Assembly (NCBI RefSeq): GCF_002091715.1 | Contig: NZ_BDAG01000006.1 | Span: forward strand, 124,001-188,000 | Source of the DNA: Pseudomonas migulae NBRC 103157 | GTDB lineage: Bacteria > Pseudomonadota > Gammaproteobacteria > Pseudomonadales > Pseudomonadaceae | Length of the DNA: 64,000 bases | Direction of reading: 5' to 3' | Shown: positions 27,064 through 36,182 of the stretch, piece by piece | Numbering within the stretch: the stretch's first letter is position 1 | Layout of the letters: each line of letters starts with the position of its first letter | Made by a program: the position numbers and the translations under genes | The notes under the pieces: model-generated | The model's input: the letters and a program-made list of their open reading frames with translations, nothing else | Told to the model about the DNA's origin: nothing | The model's database searches: none

Positions 27064-27600
27064 ATGAGACTCAAGCCCTTCCCCACCTTCTTTTATCTGC
27101 TTTGCCTGCCCGGTGTCGCCGCGGCGGGGGAAAAGACCGTGTACGGCCTCAACGAGTACGCCTCGCTGGATGGCATCAACCTGGAAGTCGCTGCCAAACT
27201 CGACACCGGGGCGAAAACCGCCTCCCTGAGCGCCCGCGACATCAAACGCTTCAAACGCAATGGCGAATCCTGGGTACGCTTCTATCTGGCGATCGACGCG
27301 GCGCACTCGCACCCGATCGAACGGCCGCTGGCCCGCGTCAGCAAGATCAAGCGTCGCGCTGGCGACTACGATCCGGACGAAGGCAAGAAATACACCGCCC
27401 GTCCGGTGATCGAGCTGGATATCTGCATGGGTTCGGCTTTACGCAGCATCGAAGTGAACTTGACCGACCGAAGTGCCTTCCAATATCCGCTCCTGATCGG
27501 CTCCGAAGCGCTCAAACGCTTTGATGCGCTGGTCGACCCCAGTCTTAAATACGCTGCTGGCAAACCCGCCTGCGCCACCGACGCACATACCGCAGAGTAA
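27064..27600 (+). CDS. Secreted retropepsin-like ('ATP-dependent zinc protease') family protein
   Basis: A 178-residue protein with a signal peptide (MRLKPFPTFFYLLCLPGVAAAG) and a single retropepsin-like domain. The aspartyl-protease active-site motif KLDTGAKTASLSA is at residues 45-57 (Asp47), and only one DTG is present, so a dimer would be needed for catalysis. The family is annotated as RimK-associated putative aspartic/zinc protease (DUF785). ATG 27064 gives a clean signal peptide; the frame also opens at 26938. It is first of a three-gene operon with a transglutaminase-7TM protein (5 bases downstream) and an ATP-grasp ligase. Role inferred: trimming or processing of a peptide or amino-acid-modified product in the periplasm. 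Confidence 0.85.
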   Translation: MRLKPFPTFFYLLCLPGVAAAGEKTVYGLNEYASLDGINLEVAAKLDTGAKTASLSARDIKRFKRNGESWVRFYLAIDAAHSHPIERPLARVSKIKRRAGDYDPDEGKKYTARPVIELDICMGSALRSIEVNLTDRSAFQYPLLIGSEALKRFDALVDPSLKYAAGKPACATDAHTAE

Positions 27601-27605
27601 TTCCA

Positions 27606-29141
27606 ATGCGCTCTCTTACCCTTCATCTGAAAATGCTGATCGCCATCCTGGTGGTGCTGGGCATTTCAGTTACGGCCTATCAGATCTTCGTGCTTGGCAT
27701 TCCGGTGACCGAAGATGCCACCGACGACTTGTGGAACATCGACGCCAAAGTGGAGTTCGTCCCGAATGCCAAGGACCCGGTCAAGATCCAGATGTTCGTG
27801 CCACCGCTGAGCCGCGACTACGTCAGCCTCAACGAAAGCTTTATTTCCAATAATTACGGCGTGGCCGTGAACCGTGTCGACGGTAACCGCAAGGTCACCT
27901 GGTCGGCGCGACGGGTGAAGGGCAACCAGACGCTTTATTACCGTCTGGTGCTGACCAAGCGCTATACCGGTGAAAAATCCAAGATCAAGGGCCCGACCTT
28001 CCGCGACAGCATTGCCGTCGAAGGCGCGGAAAAAGTCGCCGCCGAAGCCCTGCTCGCGCCGATTCGCCAGCACTCGGCCGATGTCGAAACCTTCATTGGC
28101 GAGGCGATCAAGCGGGTCAACAACGTCAATGACGACAACGTGAAACTGTTGCTGGGCGGCGACCCGTCCAGCGGGCACAAGGCCAAAATCGTCGAACTGG
28201 TACTGTCCATCGCCCACGTGCCGGTGGAAAAGGTCCACACCATTCGTCTGGTGGCCGACCAACCGCAAACGCCTGAGCTCTGGCTGCGCAGCTTCAACGG
28301 CACCGACTGGCTGTACTTCAACCCGGAAACCGGCGAACAAGGCCTGCCGACCGACCGCCTGCTGTGGTGGACCGGCGACGAAAACCTGATCACCGTCGAT
28401 GGCGGCAAGAAAGCCACCGTCACCTTCAGCATGAACAACAGCGAAATGAACGCCATTCGCCTGGCCAAGCTGACCGACGAAAACACCGACGCCAACTTCC
28501 TCGAATACTCGCTGTATGGCCTGCCGCTGCAAACCCAGCAGACCTTCATGATCATGGTGATGATCCCGATCGGCGTGCTGGTGATCCTGATCCTGCGCAA
28601 CCTGATCGGCTTGCAGACCCTCGGCACCTTTACCCCGGTGCTGATCGCCCTCGCCTTCCGCGAAACCCAGCTCGGCTTCGGCATTGTGCTGTTTACCATC
28701 ATCACCGCACTGGGGCTGTCGCTGCGCTCGTACCTTGAGCATTTGAAACTGCAAATGTTGCCAAGACTGTCGGTGGTGCTGACATTTGTGGTGGTGCTGA
28801 TCGCGGCGATCAGCTTGCTCAGCCATAAGCTCGGCCTGGAGCGCGGGTTGTCCGTGGCGTTGTTCCCGATGGTGATTCTGACCATGACTATCGAACGCCT
28901 GTCGATTACCTGGGAAGAACGCGGTTCCGGGCATGCGATGAAAGTGGCGATCGGCACCCTGTTTGCCGCCACCCTGGCGCACCTGATCATGAGCGTGCCG
29001 GAACTGATTTACTTTGTGTTCACCTTCCCGGCGGTCCTGCTGATTCTGGTGGGCTTCATGCTGGCGATGGGGCGCTATCGCGGTTACCGCCTGACTGAAC
29101 TGGTACGTTTCAAGGCATTCCTGAAGAAGGCTGACGCCTGA
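27606..29141 (+). CDS. Inactive-transglutaminase / seven-TM membrane protein
   Basis: A 511-residue inner-membrane protein. A signal-anchor helix (residues about 8-30) leads into a periplasmic domain of about 280 residues of the 'inactive transglutaminase' type. From about residue 310 on there are seven hydrophobic helices (FMIMVMIPIGVLVILILRN onward). The Cys-His-Asp triad of active transglutaminases is not apparent. The family always accompanies a retropepsin-like and an ATP-grasp gene. It overlaps the next gene by one base (TGATG), so stoichiometric production is likely. Function is unproven; a sensor or platform at the membrane for the ligase is one reading. Confidence 0.88.
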   Translation: MRSLTLHLKMLIAILVVLGISVTAYQIFVLGIPVTEDATDDLWNIDAKVEFVPNAKDPVKIQMFVPPLSRDYVSLNESFISNNYGVAVNRVDGNRKVTWSARRVKGNQTLYYRLVLTKRYTGEKSKIKGPTFRDSIAVEGAEKVAAEALLAPIRQHSADVETFIGEAIKRVNNVNDDNVKLLLGGDPSSGHKAKIVELVLSIAHVPVEKVHTIRLVADQPQTPELWLRSFNGTDWLYFNPETGEQGLPTDRLLWWTGDENLITVDGGKKATVTFSMNNSEMNAIRLAKLTDENTDANFLEYSLYGLPLQTQQTFMIMVMIPIGVLVILILRNLIGLQTLGTFTPVLIALAFRETQLGFGIVLFTIITALGLSLRSYLEHLKLQMLPRLSVVLTFVVVLIAAISLLSHKLGLERGLSVALFPMVILTMTIERLSITWEERGSGHAMKVAIGTLFAATLAHLIMSVPELIYFVFTFPAVLLILVGFMLAMGRYRGYRLTELVRFKAFLKKADA

Positions 29142-30127
29142 TGTTCGGCTTCTGGAAGACCTGGAAGGCCCTGGAAGCCCGGGGCATCATGGGGATCAAT
29201 CGGCGCAACGCGGACTACGTGCTCAAGTACAACAAGCGCAGCCTGTACCCGATCGTCGATGACAAGATCATCACCAAGGAACGGGCGATCGCCGCCGGCA
29301 TTCACGTGCCGGAACTGTATGGCGTGATCTCCACCGAGAAAGAGATCGACAACCTCGACGAGATCATCGGCGGGCGCAACGACTTCGTGATCAAACCGGC
29401 CCAGGGCGCCGGCGGCGACGGCATCATTGTGGTTGCCGACCGTTTCGAGGGGCGCTATCGCACGGTGTCCGGCAAGATCATCAGCCATGAGGAAATCGAG
29501 CACCATATCTCCAGCATCCTCACCGGCCTCTATTCACTGGGTGGTCACCGCGACCGTGCACTGATCGAATACCGCGTGACGCCCGATCAGATTTTCAAAA
29601 GCATCAGCTACGAAGGCGTGCCGGATATCCGCATCATCGTGCTGATGGGCTACCCGGTGATGGCGATGTTGCGCCTGCCGACGCGCCAGTCCGGCGGCAA
29701 GGCCAACCTGCACCAGGGCGCCATCGGCGTCGGTGTCGACCTCGCCACCGGCCTGACCCTGCGCGGTACCTGGCTGAACAACATCATCACCAAACACCCC
29801 GACACCACCAACGCGGTGGACGGTGTGCAGCTGCCCTACTGGGACGGCTTCATGAAACTCGCCGCCGGCTGCTATGAGCTGTGCGGGCTGGGTTACATCG
29901 GTGTCGACATGGTGCTGGACCAGGAAAAGGGGCCGCTGATTCTTGAGCTGAATGCCCGGCCGGGGTTGAACATCCAGATCGCCAATGATTGCGGCCTGAC
30001 GTTGCGCACCCATGCGGTCGAGGCGCGGCTGGAGGAGCTGAAGGCTCGCGGGATTACCGAGTCGGTGCAGGAGCGGGTCGAGTTTGTTCAGGAGATGTTC
30101 GGACATATCCCTGCAGTTGAAGGCTGA
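29141..30127 (+). CDS. Alpha-L-glutamate ligase-like ATP-grasp protein
   Basis: A 328-residue cytoplasmic ATP-grasp enzyme related to RimK. It opens with the family sequence GIMGINRRNADYVLKYNKR, has the ATP-binding segment DFVIKPAQGAGGDGIIVV near residues 80-97, and the metal-binding ILELNARPGLNIQIAN near 266-281. ATP-grasp ligases of this group join an amino acid (often glutamate) to a protein or peptide carboxylate. The substrate here is unknown. It is the last gene of the retropepsin/transglutaminase-7TM operon, and a hairpin (30131-30160) follows the stop. Confidence 0.88.
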   Translation: MFGFWKTWKALEARGIMGINRRNADYVLKYNKRSLYPIVDDKIITKERAIAAGIHVPELYGVISTEKEIDNLDEIIGGRNDFVIKPAQGAGGDGIIVVADRFEGRYRTVSGKIISHEEIEHHISSILTGLYSLGGHRDRALIEYRVTPDQIFKSISYEGVPDIRIIVLMGYPVMAMLRLPTRQSGGKANLHQGAIGVGVDLATGLTLRGTWLNNIITKHPDTTNAVDGVQLPYWDGFMKLAAGCYELCGLGYIGVDMVLDQEKGPLILELNARPGLNIQIANDCGLTLRTHAVEARLEELKARGITESVQERVEFVQEMFGHIPAVEG

Positions 30128-30130
30128 CCT

Positions 30131-30160
30131 TGTGGCGAGGGGGCTTGCCCCCTCGCCACA
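30131..30160. repeat. Perfect hairpin after the ligase gene (REP-like, possible terminator)
   Basis: TGTGGCGAGGGGGC-TT-GCCCCCTCGCCACA is a 14-bp perfect inverted repeat directly after the operon. The GGCGAGGGGGCTTGC core is a frequent Pseudomonas REP variant. No T-run follows, so Rho-independent termination would be weak. Confidence 0.75.
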
Positions 30161-30269
30161 GGTTCGTGCTACCGCTGCCGATCGGTCACTTCGCGACATC
30201 CCCTCTAGGAGCAAATCCCTGAGGGGACTACAATCGCCACCCCGCCTCGATGGCTGATCTGCCCCGCCC

Positions 30270-31607
30270 ATGTTGACCTGTTCCGTACACCCCCTGCCCT
30301 ATCTCGCCAATCCCGCCGAGTACTTCGCGGCGATCCGTCATGCCCCCGGTGCCGTGCTGCTCGACAGCGGCCGACCAACGGCTGATCGCGGACGTTATGA
30401 CCTGCTCAGTGCCTGGCCACTCGAGCAACTGACGGTGTTGCCTGACGAAAGTGGCAGCGATTTCCTGCAGCGTCTGCGCACCCATCTGACACGACTGGGC
30501 GAAGCGGCTGTTCCGCATGATCTGCCCTTCGCTGGCGGTTTGATGGGCTATCTGAGCTATGACTTCGGTCGGCATCTGGAAAGCCTGCCGAGCCAGGCAC
30601 AAGATGATCTGCAGTTGCCCGATGCGCGTTTCGGACTGTACGACTGGGCGCTGATCAGCGATCACCAACGAATGACCAGTCAATTGGTGTTCCACCCGTC
30701 ACTGATCGACAGCGAACGTCAACGGCTGATGACGCTGTTCACTCAACCTGCGGTCGCAGCGGCCCAGGCATTTCAACTGAAAACGCCGATGCATGCCGAT
30801 CTGAGCGCTGATCAATATCGCCGGGCACTGGAGCGTATTCAGCAGTACATCCAGGCTGGTGACTGCTACCAGGTCAACTTCGCCCAGCGTTTTCGCGCCG
30901 AGTGCGAAGGTGATCCGTGGGCCGCTTACTGCGCGTTGCGTGCAGCATGTCCGACGCCCTTCTCCGGCTTCCAGAGCCTGCCCGACGGTGGCGCGGTGCT
31001 GAGCCTGTCGCCTGAACGCTTCGTCAAAGTCAGCGAACGCCACGTTGAAACCCGCCCGATCAAAGGCACCCGCCCTCGCGGCCTGACCGATGCGGAAGAT
31101 GCGGCGAACGCCGCCGAATTGTTGGCCAGTCCCAAGGACCGCGCGGAAAACCTGATGATCGTCGACCTGTTGCGCAATGATCTGGGCCGGACTTGCCGCA
31201 TCGGCTCGGTACGAGTGCCGGAATTGTTCAGCCTGGAAAGTTACCCGAACGTGCATCACCTGGTGAGCAGCGTGACGGGCGAACTGGCGGATGACCGTGA
31301 TGCCCTGGACCTGATCGCCGGCAGCTTCCCGGGCGGCTCGATTACCGGCGCCCCGAAAATTCGCGCGATGCAGATCATCGATGAGCTGGAGCCGACCCGA
31401 CGCGGGTTGTATTGCGGTTCGTTGCTGTATCTGGACGTGCGCGGCGAGATGGACAGCTCCATCGCGATCCGCAGCTTGCTGGTGAAGGATGGGCAGGTGT
31501 GTTGCTGGGGCGGCGGCGGGATCGTGGCGGATTCGGAGTGGCAGGCCGAGTATCAGGAATCGATTACCAAGGTGAAGGTGTTGCTCGACACCCTGCAAAA
31601 CCTTTAA
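30270..31607 (+). CDS. pabB: Aminodeoxychorismate synthase component I
   Basis: A 445-residue chorismate-utilising enzyme that, with glutamine amidotransferase PabA, makes 4-amino-4-deoxychorismate for folate. The C-terminal chorismate-binding domain shows PIKGTRPRG, AENLMIVDLLRNDLGR, and GSITGAPKIRAMQIIDELE, with the PabB-type KGT segment. An N-terminal anthranilate synthase I-like domain fills the first 150 residues. The length fits PabB rather than TrpE (about 500). It stands alone between other operons, and the ribosome-binding site is weak. Confidence 0.93.
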   Translation: MLTCSVHPLPYLANPAEYFAAIRHAPGAVLLDSGRPTADRGRYDLLSAWPLEQLTVLPDESGSDFLQRLRTHLTRLGEAAVPHDLPFAGGLMGYLSYDFGRHLESLPSQAQDDLQLPDARFGLYDWALISDHQRMTSQLVFHPSLIDSERQRLMTLFTQPAVAAAQAFQLKTPMHADLSADQYRRALERIQQYIQAGDCYQVNFAQRFRAECEGDPWAAYCALRAACPTPFSGFQSLPDGGAVLSLSPERFVKVSERHVETRPIKGTRPRGLTDAEDAANAAELLASPKDRAENLMIVDLLRNDLGRTCRIGSVRVPELFSLESYPNVHHLVSSVTGELADDRDALDLIAGSFPGGSITGAPKIRAMQIIDELEPTRRGLYCGSLLYLDVRGEMDSSIAIRSLLVKDGQVCCWGGGGIVADSEWQAEYQESITKVKVLLDTLQNL

Positions 31608-31611
31608 CAGC

Positions 31612-31701
31612 ATCGCCAGCAAGCCGGCTCCTACGGGTTTTGTGTTGATCGCGTCATCGTGGTTCCACACAAAACCCGTAGGAGCCGGCTTGCTGGCGAA
31701 G
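31612..31701. repeat. REPIN (TGTAGGAGCCGGC type)
   Basis: CATCGCCAGCAAGCCGGCTCCTACGGGTTTTGTGT and its inverse ACACAAAACCCGTAGGAGCCGGCTTGCTGGCGA flank a loop of about 20 bases; the arms are extended by a shared GGGTTTTGTGT. It lies between convergent pabB and thrH. Confidence 0.93.
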
Positions 31702-31717
31702 GCATCATTTCAGGCGA

Positions 31718-32335
31718 CTACAAACTCAACGCCCGATTCGAAGCCTTGATGAACTCCTGCTTCAAATCCTCAAACGTGTGCACCGCCGGGAACTGCGGAA
31801 ACTCGCGAATCACGTTATCCGGCGCATGGAACAGAATCCCCGCATCCGCCTCGCCCAGCATCGTGGTGTCGTTGTACGAGTCTCCCGCAGCAATCACCCG
31901 GTAATAAAGGCTCTTGAACGCCAAAACCGACTGACGCTTCGGATCTTTCTGACGCAACTGATAGCTCGTTACCCGCCCGGTATCGTCGGTAATCAGACGA
32001 TGGCAAAGCAAGGTCGGGAAGCCCAACTGGCGCATGAGCGGCTGCGAGAACTCGTAGAACGTATCCGACAGAATCACCACCTGAAAGCGCTCGCGCAGCC
32101 AGTTGACGAACTCGGCAGCACCGTCCAGCGGCTTGAGCGTGGCAATCACTTCCTGGATGTCGGTGAGTTTCAGGCCATGTTCGTCGAGGATCCGCAGGCG
32201 CTGCTTCATCAGCACGTCATAGTCGGGAATGTCCCGGGTGGTGGCCCTGAGGGATTCGATCCCGGTTTTTTCGGCGAACGCGATCCAGATTTCCGGGACC
32301 AGTACACCTTCCAGATCCAGACAGGCAATTTCCAC
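31718..32335 (-). CDS. thrH: Phosphoserine phosphatase / homoserine phosphotransferase ThrH
   Basis: A 205-residue HAD-superfamily enzyme, exactly the length of P. aeruginosa ThrH. It removes phosphate from phosphoserine and can transfer it to homoserine, feeding threonine synthesis. HAD motif I is DLEG (residues 7-10), an unusual DxEx form typical of ThrH. Motif II is LSDTFYEF, and the C-terminal GDSYNDTTMLGEAD supplies motifs III/IV. The start is GTG 32335 preceded by GGGAG; the frame opening at 32377 would add a stretch not matching the family. Confidence 0.94.
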   Translation of the reverse strand: MEIACLDLEGVLVPEIWIAFAEKTGIESLRATTRDIPDYDVLMKQRLRILDEHGLKLTDIQEVIATLKPLDGAAEFVNWLRERFQVVILSDTFYEFSQPLMRQLGFPTLLCHRLITDDTGRVTSYQLRQKDPKRQSVLAFKSLYYRVIAAGDSYNDTTMLGEADAGILFHAPDNVIREFPQFPAVHTFEDLKQEFIKASNRALSL

Positions 32336-32507
32336 AAGACACTCCCATTTGTATTGATTATTGAGTCGAGCGAGCAAAAGGACTGCCGAACTCTAGCGAC
32401 TCGGGCGGGGCTGCGCAACGCAGAGGGCGCGCCAGCCACTGCAGGATTTTGTTACCATCAGCCCATATAGAGCGCCCAGCGCCACCGACCTGTAGGAAGC
32501 CGCCCTG

Positions 32508-33248
32508 ATGAGCCCATCGTTCGATGTCGTGGAACTCGCCACGACCTATGCCAACAAATCCGCCCAGGACATCCTGAAACTCGCGTTTGCCGAGTTCGGC
32601 GATGACCTGTGGATATCTTTCAGCGGCGCCGAAGACGTGGTGCTGGTGGACATGGCCTGGAAGCTGAACAAGAACGTCAAAGTGTTCAGCCTCGACACCG
32701 GCCGCCTGCATCCCGAGACTTACCGCTTCATCGATCAGGTGCGCGAGCACTACAAGATCGACATCGAACTGGTGTCGCCGGACTACACGAAACTTGAACC
32801 GTTCGTGAAGGAAAAAGGCCTATTCAGCTTCTACAAGGACGGCCATGGTGAATGCTGTGGCATCCGCAAGATCGAACCTCTGCGCCGCAAGCTGTCGGGC
32901 GTGACCGCCTGGGCCACCGGCCAGCGTCGGGACCAGAGCCCTGGCACCCGCAGCGCCGTCGCGGTGCTGGAAATCGACACCGCCTTCTCCACCCCGGAAC
33001 GCACCCTGTACAAATTCAACCCGCTGGCGCAAATGACCAGCGAGGAAATCTGGGGTTACATCCGCATGCTTGAGCTGCCGTACAACAGCCTGCATGAGCG
33101 CGGCTTCATCAGCATCGGCTGCGAGCCGTGCACCCGCCCGGTACTGCCAAACCAGCACGAGCGTGAAGGTCGTTGGTGGTGGGAAGAGGCAACGCAGAAA
33201 GAATGCGGGTTGCATGCCGGCAATATCATCAGCAAGTCCAAAGCCTGA
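32508..33248 (+). CDS. cysH: Assimilatory adenylylsulfate (APS) reductase
   Basis: A 246-residue CysH-family enzyme that reduces activated sulfate to sulfite with thioredoxin. It has the adenylyl-binding [10 protein letters not shown] (37-46) and [11 protein letters not shown]. The two cysteine pairs CC (116-117) and CxxC (205-208, GCEPCTRP) bind a [4Fe-4S] cluster, so by family rule the substrate is APS rather than PAPS. ATG 32508 follows a purine-rich stretch. It is a single-gene transcript, downstream of which is a REPIN. Confidence 0.95.
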   Translation: MSPSFDVVELATTYANKSAQDILKLAFAEFGDDLWISFSGAEDVVLVDMAWKLNKNVKVFSLDTGRLHPETYRFIDQVREHYKIDIELVSPDYTKLEPFVKEKGLFSFYKDGHGECCGIRKIEPLRRKLSGVTAWATGQRRDQSPGTRSAVAVLEIDTAFSTPERTLYKFNPLAQMTSEEIWGYIRMLELPYNSLHERGFISIGCEPCTRPVLPNQHEREGRWWWEEATQKECGLHAGNIISKSKA

Positions 33249-33266
33249 TCCCGCCTGGCGAATTTC

Positions 33267-33358
33267 CTGTAGGAGCCGGCTTGCTGGCGATAGCGATTTT
33301 CCAGTCAAGAAGCTGTGGCTGACACACCGCTATCGCCAGCAAGCCAGGCTCCTGCAGG
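33267..33358. repeat. REPIN (TGTAGGAGCCGGC type)
   Basis: CTGTAGGAGCCGGCTTGCTGGCGATAGCG pairs with CGCTATCGCCAGCAAGCCAGGCTCCTGCAG, the second arm carrying an inserted base and one substitution, downstream of cysH. Confidence 0.9.
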
Positions 33359-33379
33359 TTTCGTGACCAGCCCATTAAA

Positions 33380-33649
33380 TGTGTACACACGAATGTCACC
33401 ATAGGTGCCATTAATGTGTGCACTTTTGTTTCGACGCCCCAAATGGTTACATCCTCCCTTCCTGAATTCCTCTGTAGACCTTCCCTGCGAATCCCGCTGA
33501 AAAATAAATACCTGTTCATCCGGTTAATTTATATCACCTGAATTTCAATCACTTATTGCACATCAATAACAAAACGAAATTAGCAGCGAAAATCATAGAC
33601 CTCTGGCTGGCATGGATCTGGCTTATGTGCATACATGTTTTGTATACAA
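33380..33649. promoter_or_regulatory. AT-rich upstream region with TGTGTACACA and TTGTATACAA palindromes
   Basis: The gap before the NCS1 transporter gene holds two 10-base perfect palindromes, TGTGTACACA (33380-33389) and TTGTATACAA (33640-33649), and several ATGTGTGCAC/CATACACAC near-repeats. The second sits about 165 bases before the chosen start codon, in the most AT-rich part, where a promoter is expected. FadR-type GntR proteins bind such GTATAC/GTACAC cores; no such regulator is encoded next to it. Confidence 0.4.
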
Positions 33650-33814
33650 TTAAATCAAAACATACACACACTTTAGATCCGCAAGCCTGAAGCGCCCTAT
33701 CCCGTACAGGCTGCAGATGCCCCGTAACCAATGACGCTTGTTGCCCGCGACGAAGATTTGTCGAGCCTACGCTCATGCACAGTCATCGCGACGCCAAGCT
33801 CGGAGCCTGCCGGA

Positions 33815-35350
33815 ATGCGTACTCGCCTCCCTGATAACAACATCGCGCTGGATCTGTCCTCCTTTCCACCTACTGCTCACGATAAAACCTTTCAAGAACC
33901 CGTGGTGCTCAGCCCGCGCCTGCACAATAAAGACCTGGCGCCGACCAAAGCCGAAGGCCGGCGCTGGGGCCGCTACAGCATCTTTGCCCTGTGGACCAAC
34001 GACGTTCACAACATCGCCAACTACTCCTTCGCCATCGGTTTGTATGCGCTGGGCCTGGGCGGCTGGCAGATTCTGCTGTCGCTCGGGATCGGTGCGGCGC
34101 TGGTGTATGGCTTCATGAACTTGTCCGGCTACATGGGCCAGAAAACCGGGGTGCCGTTTCCAGTCATCAGCCGGATCAGTTTCGGTATCCACGGGGCGCA
34201 AATTCCTGCACTGATCCGCGCCGTTATCGCCATCGCCTGGTTCGGCATTCAGACATACCTGGCCTCGGTGGTGTTTCGCGTGCTGCTGACGGCAGTGCAT
34301 CCGGGCTTCGCCGACTACGACCACAATTCGATCCTCGGTCTGTCGAGCCTGGGCTGGGTGTGTTTCGTTGCCATCTGGCTGGTGCAACTGGCGATCCTTG
34401 CCTACGGCATGGAGATGGTGCGGCGCTACGAAGCGTTTGCCGGACCGGTGATTCTGCTGACCGTCGCGGCCCTCGCCGCCTGGATGTACTTTCAGGCCAA
34501 CGCGACCATCGCCTGGTCGATCCGCGAGCCGCTGACCGGCGGCGAGATGTGGCGCAACATCTTCGCCGGTGGTGCATTGTGGCTGGCAATCTACGGCACG
34601 CTGATTCTCAATTTCTGCGACTTCGCCCGCTCTTCGCCATGCCGCAAGACGATCCAGGTCGGAAATTTCTGGGGCCTGCCGGTGAATATTCTGGTGTTCG
34701 CCGGCATCACCGTCCTGTTGTGCGGTGCGCAATTTCAGATCAACGGCCGGATCATCGAAAGCCCGACTGAAATCATTGCGTCGATTCCCGACACCTTCTT
34801 TCTGGTACTCGGGTGCCTGGCGTTCCTGATCGTCACCGTGGCGGTGAACATCATGGCCAACTTCGTCGCCCCGGCCTTCGTCCTCAGCAACCTGGCGCCG
34901 AAGTACCTGACCTTCCGCCGCGCCGGGCTGATCAGTGCGACCATTGCGGTGCTGATCCTGCCATGGAACCTCTACAACAGCCCGCTGGTGATCGTGTATT
35001 TCCTGTCCGGCCTCGGCGCCCTGCTCGGCCCGTTGTATGGCGTGATCATGGTCGACTACTGGCTTGTACGAAAAGGTCAGGTCAACGTGCCGCAGTTGTA
35101 CAGCGAGGACCCCGACGGCGCTTATTACTACAGCCGTGGCGTCAACTTACGTGCGGTGGCGGCGTTCATTCCTGCAGCGCTGATCGCCATCGTCCTGGCG
35201 CTGGTGCCGGGTTTCCACCTCGTATCGCCCTTCTCCTGGCTCATTGGCGCCGGCATTGCCGGGATGCTTTACCTGATCATCGCCAAGCGGCAGCCCCACT
35301 ACGCGGACGTCAACGGCGAAGCCATCGCAGTCGACAACGTCAGCCATTAA
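33815..35350 (+). CDS. NCS1-family nucleobase/allantoin/hydantoin:cation symporter
   Basis: A 511-residue inner-membrane transporter of the nucleobase:cation symporter-1 family, with about 12 hydrophobic helices. The family signature RYSIFALWTNDVHNIANYSFAIGL lies near residues 50-75, given here in part as ALWTNDVHNIANYSFAIG, and GVPFPVISRISFG follows. Members carry allantoin, hydantoins, uracil or thiamine precursors. The downstream racemase-family gene favours hydantoin- or allantoin-like substrates. ATG 33815 has GGAG nine bases upstream; an alternative ATG at 33731 in the same frame lacks one. The protein is followed by the racemase gene after 57 bases, probably in one transcript. Confidence 0.9.
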   Translation: MRTRLPDNNIALDLSSFPPTAHDKTFQEPVVLSPRLHNKDLAPTKAEGRRWGRYSIFALWTNDVHNIANYSFAIGLYALGLGGWQILLSLGIGAALVYGFMNLSGYMGQKTGVPFPVISRISFGIHGAQIPALIRAVIAIAWFGIQTYLASVVFRVLLTAVHPGFADYDHNSILGLSSLGWVCFVAIWLVQLAILAYGMEMVRRYEAFAGPVILLTVAALAAWMYFQANATIAWSIREPLTGGEMWRNIFAGGALWLAIYGTLILNFCDFARSSPCRKTIQVGNFWGLPVNILVFAGITVLLCGAQFQINGRIIESPTEIIASIPDTFFLVLGCLAFLIVTVAVNIMANFVAPAFVLSNLAPKYLTFRRAGLISATIAVLILPWNLYNSPLVIVYFLSGLGALLGPLYGVIMVDYWLVRKGQVNVPQLYSEDPDGAYYYSRGVNLRAVAAFIPAALIAIVLALVPGFHLVSPFSWLIGAGIAGMLYLIIAKRQPHYADVNGEAIAVDNVSH

Positions 35351-35407
35351 CCCCATGACGGCCCGGCACCGTCGGGCCGCAGAACCACCCCGCTATAAGG
35401 ACTTCCC

Positions 35408-36136
35408 ATGCGAATTCTCGTGGTCAACGTCAACACTACTGAATCCATCACCCAGGCCATTGCCCGTTCGGCACAAGCCGTGGCCGCGCCCGGTACCGAA
35501 ATCATCGGCCTGACCCCGCATTTCGGCGCCGACTCCATCGAAGGCAATTTCGAAAGCTACCTCGCCGCTATCGCGGTGATGGACCGGGTGATGTCCTACG
35601 ACCAGCCTTTCGATGCGGTGATCCAGGCCGGTTACGGCGAGCACGGTCGAGAAGGGTTGCAGGAGTTGCTCAATGTGCCGGTGGTGGACATCACCGATGC
35701 CGCCGCGAGCACGGCGATGTTTCTTGGCCATGCCTATTCGGTCGTCACTACGCTGGACCGAACGGTGCCGCTGATCGAGGACCGCCTGAAACTCTCCGGC
35801 CTCTGGGACCGATGCGCATCGGTGCGGGCCAGTGGCCTCGCGGTGCTGGAGCTGGAATCCGATCCGCAGCGGGCGCTGGAAGCGATTGTTGGTCAGGCTG
35901 AACGGGCGGTGCTTGAGGACAAGGCCGAGGTGATTTGCCTCGGCTGCGGCGGGATGGCCGGGCTGGACGAACAGATTCGCCGGCGCACCGGGGTTCCGGT
36001 GGTGGATGGTGTGACAGCGGCGGTGACCATTGCCGAATCGCTGGTGCGATTGGGGTTGTCGACGTCGAAAGTGCGGACGTACGCGACGCCGCGGCCGAAG
36101 AACATTATTGGGTGGCCGGGCCGGTTTGGGCGTTGA
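35408..36136 (+). CDS. Asp/Glu/hydantoin racemase-superfamily protein
   Basis: A 242-residue protein of the Asp/Glu/hydantoin racemase superfamily (HyuE/HpxA group). The C-terminal cysteine side is present (ICLGCGGMAG, Cys177/Cys180). The N-terminal catalytic cysteine expected in an 'IACFxD' context is replaced by glycine (VIQAGYGEHG, residues 71-80). With only one of the two acid/base cysteines, racemisation by the usual two-base mechanism is doubtful; it may be another isomerase, a decarboxylase-like enzyme or a diverged racemase. AAGGA precedes the ATG. It is placed after an NCS1 transporter, a common hydantoin/allantoin salvage pairing. Confidence 0.85.
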   Translation: MRILVVNVNTTESITQAIARSAQAVAAPGTEIIGLTPHFGADSIEGNFESYLAAIAVMDRVMSYDQPFDAVIQAGYGEHGREGLQELLNVPVVDITDAAASTAMFLGHAYSVVTTLDRTVPLIEDRLKLSGLWDRCASVRASGLAVLELESDPQRALEAIVGQAERAVLEDKAEVICLGCGGMAGLDEQIRRRTGVPVVDGVTAAVTIAESLVRLGLSTSKVRTYATPRPKNIIGWPGRFGR

Positions 36137-36182
36137 GTTTGCACCGTTAGACCCAGTCGACACCATCGCGAGCAAGCCAACC

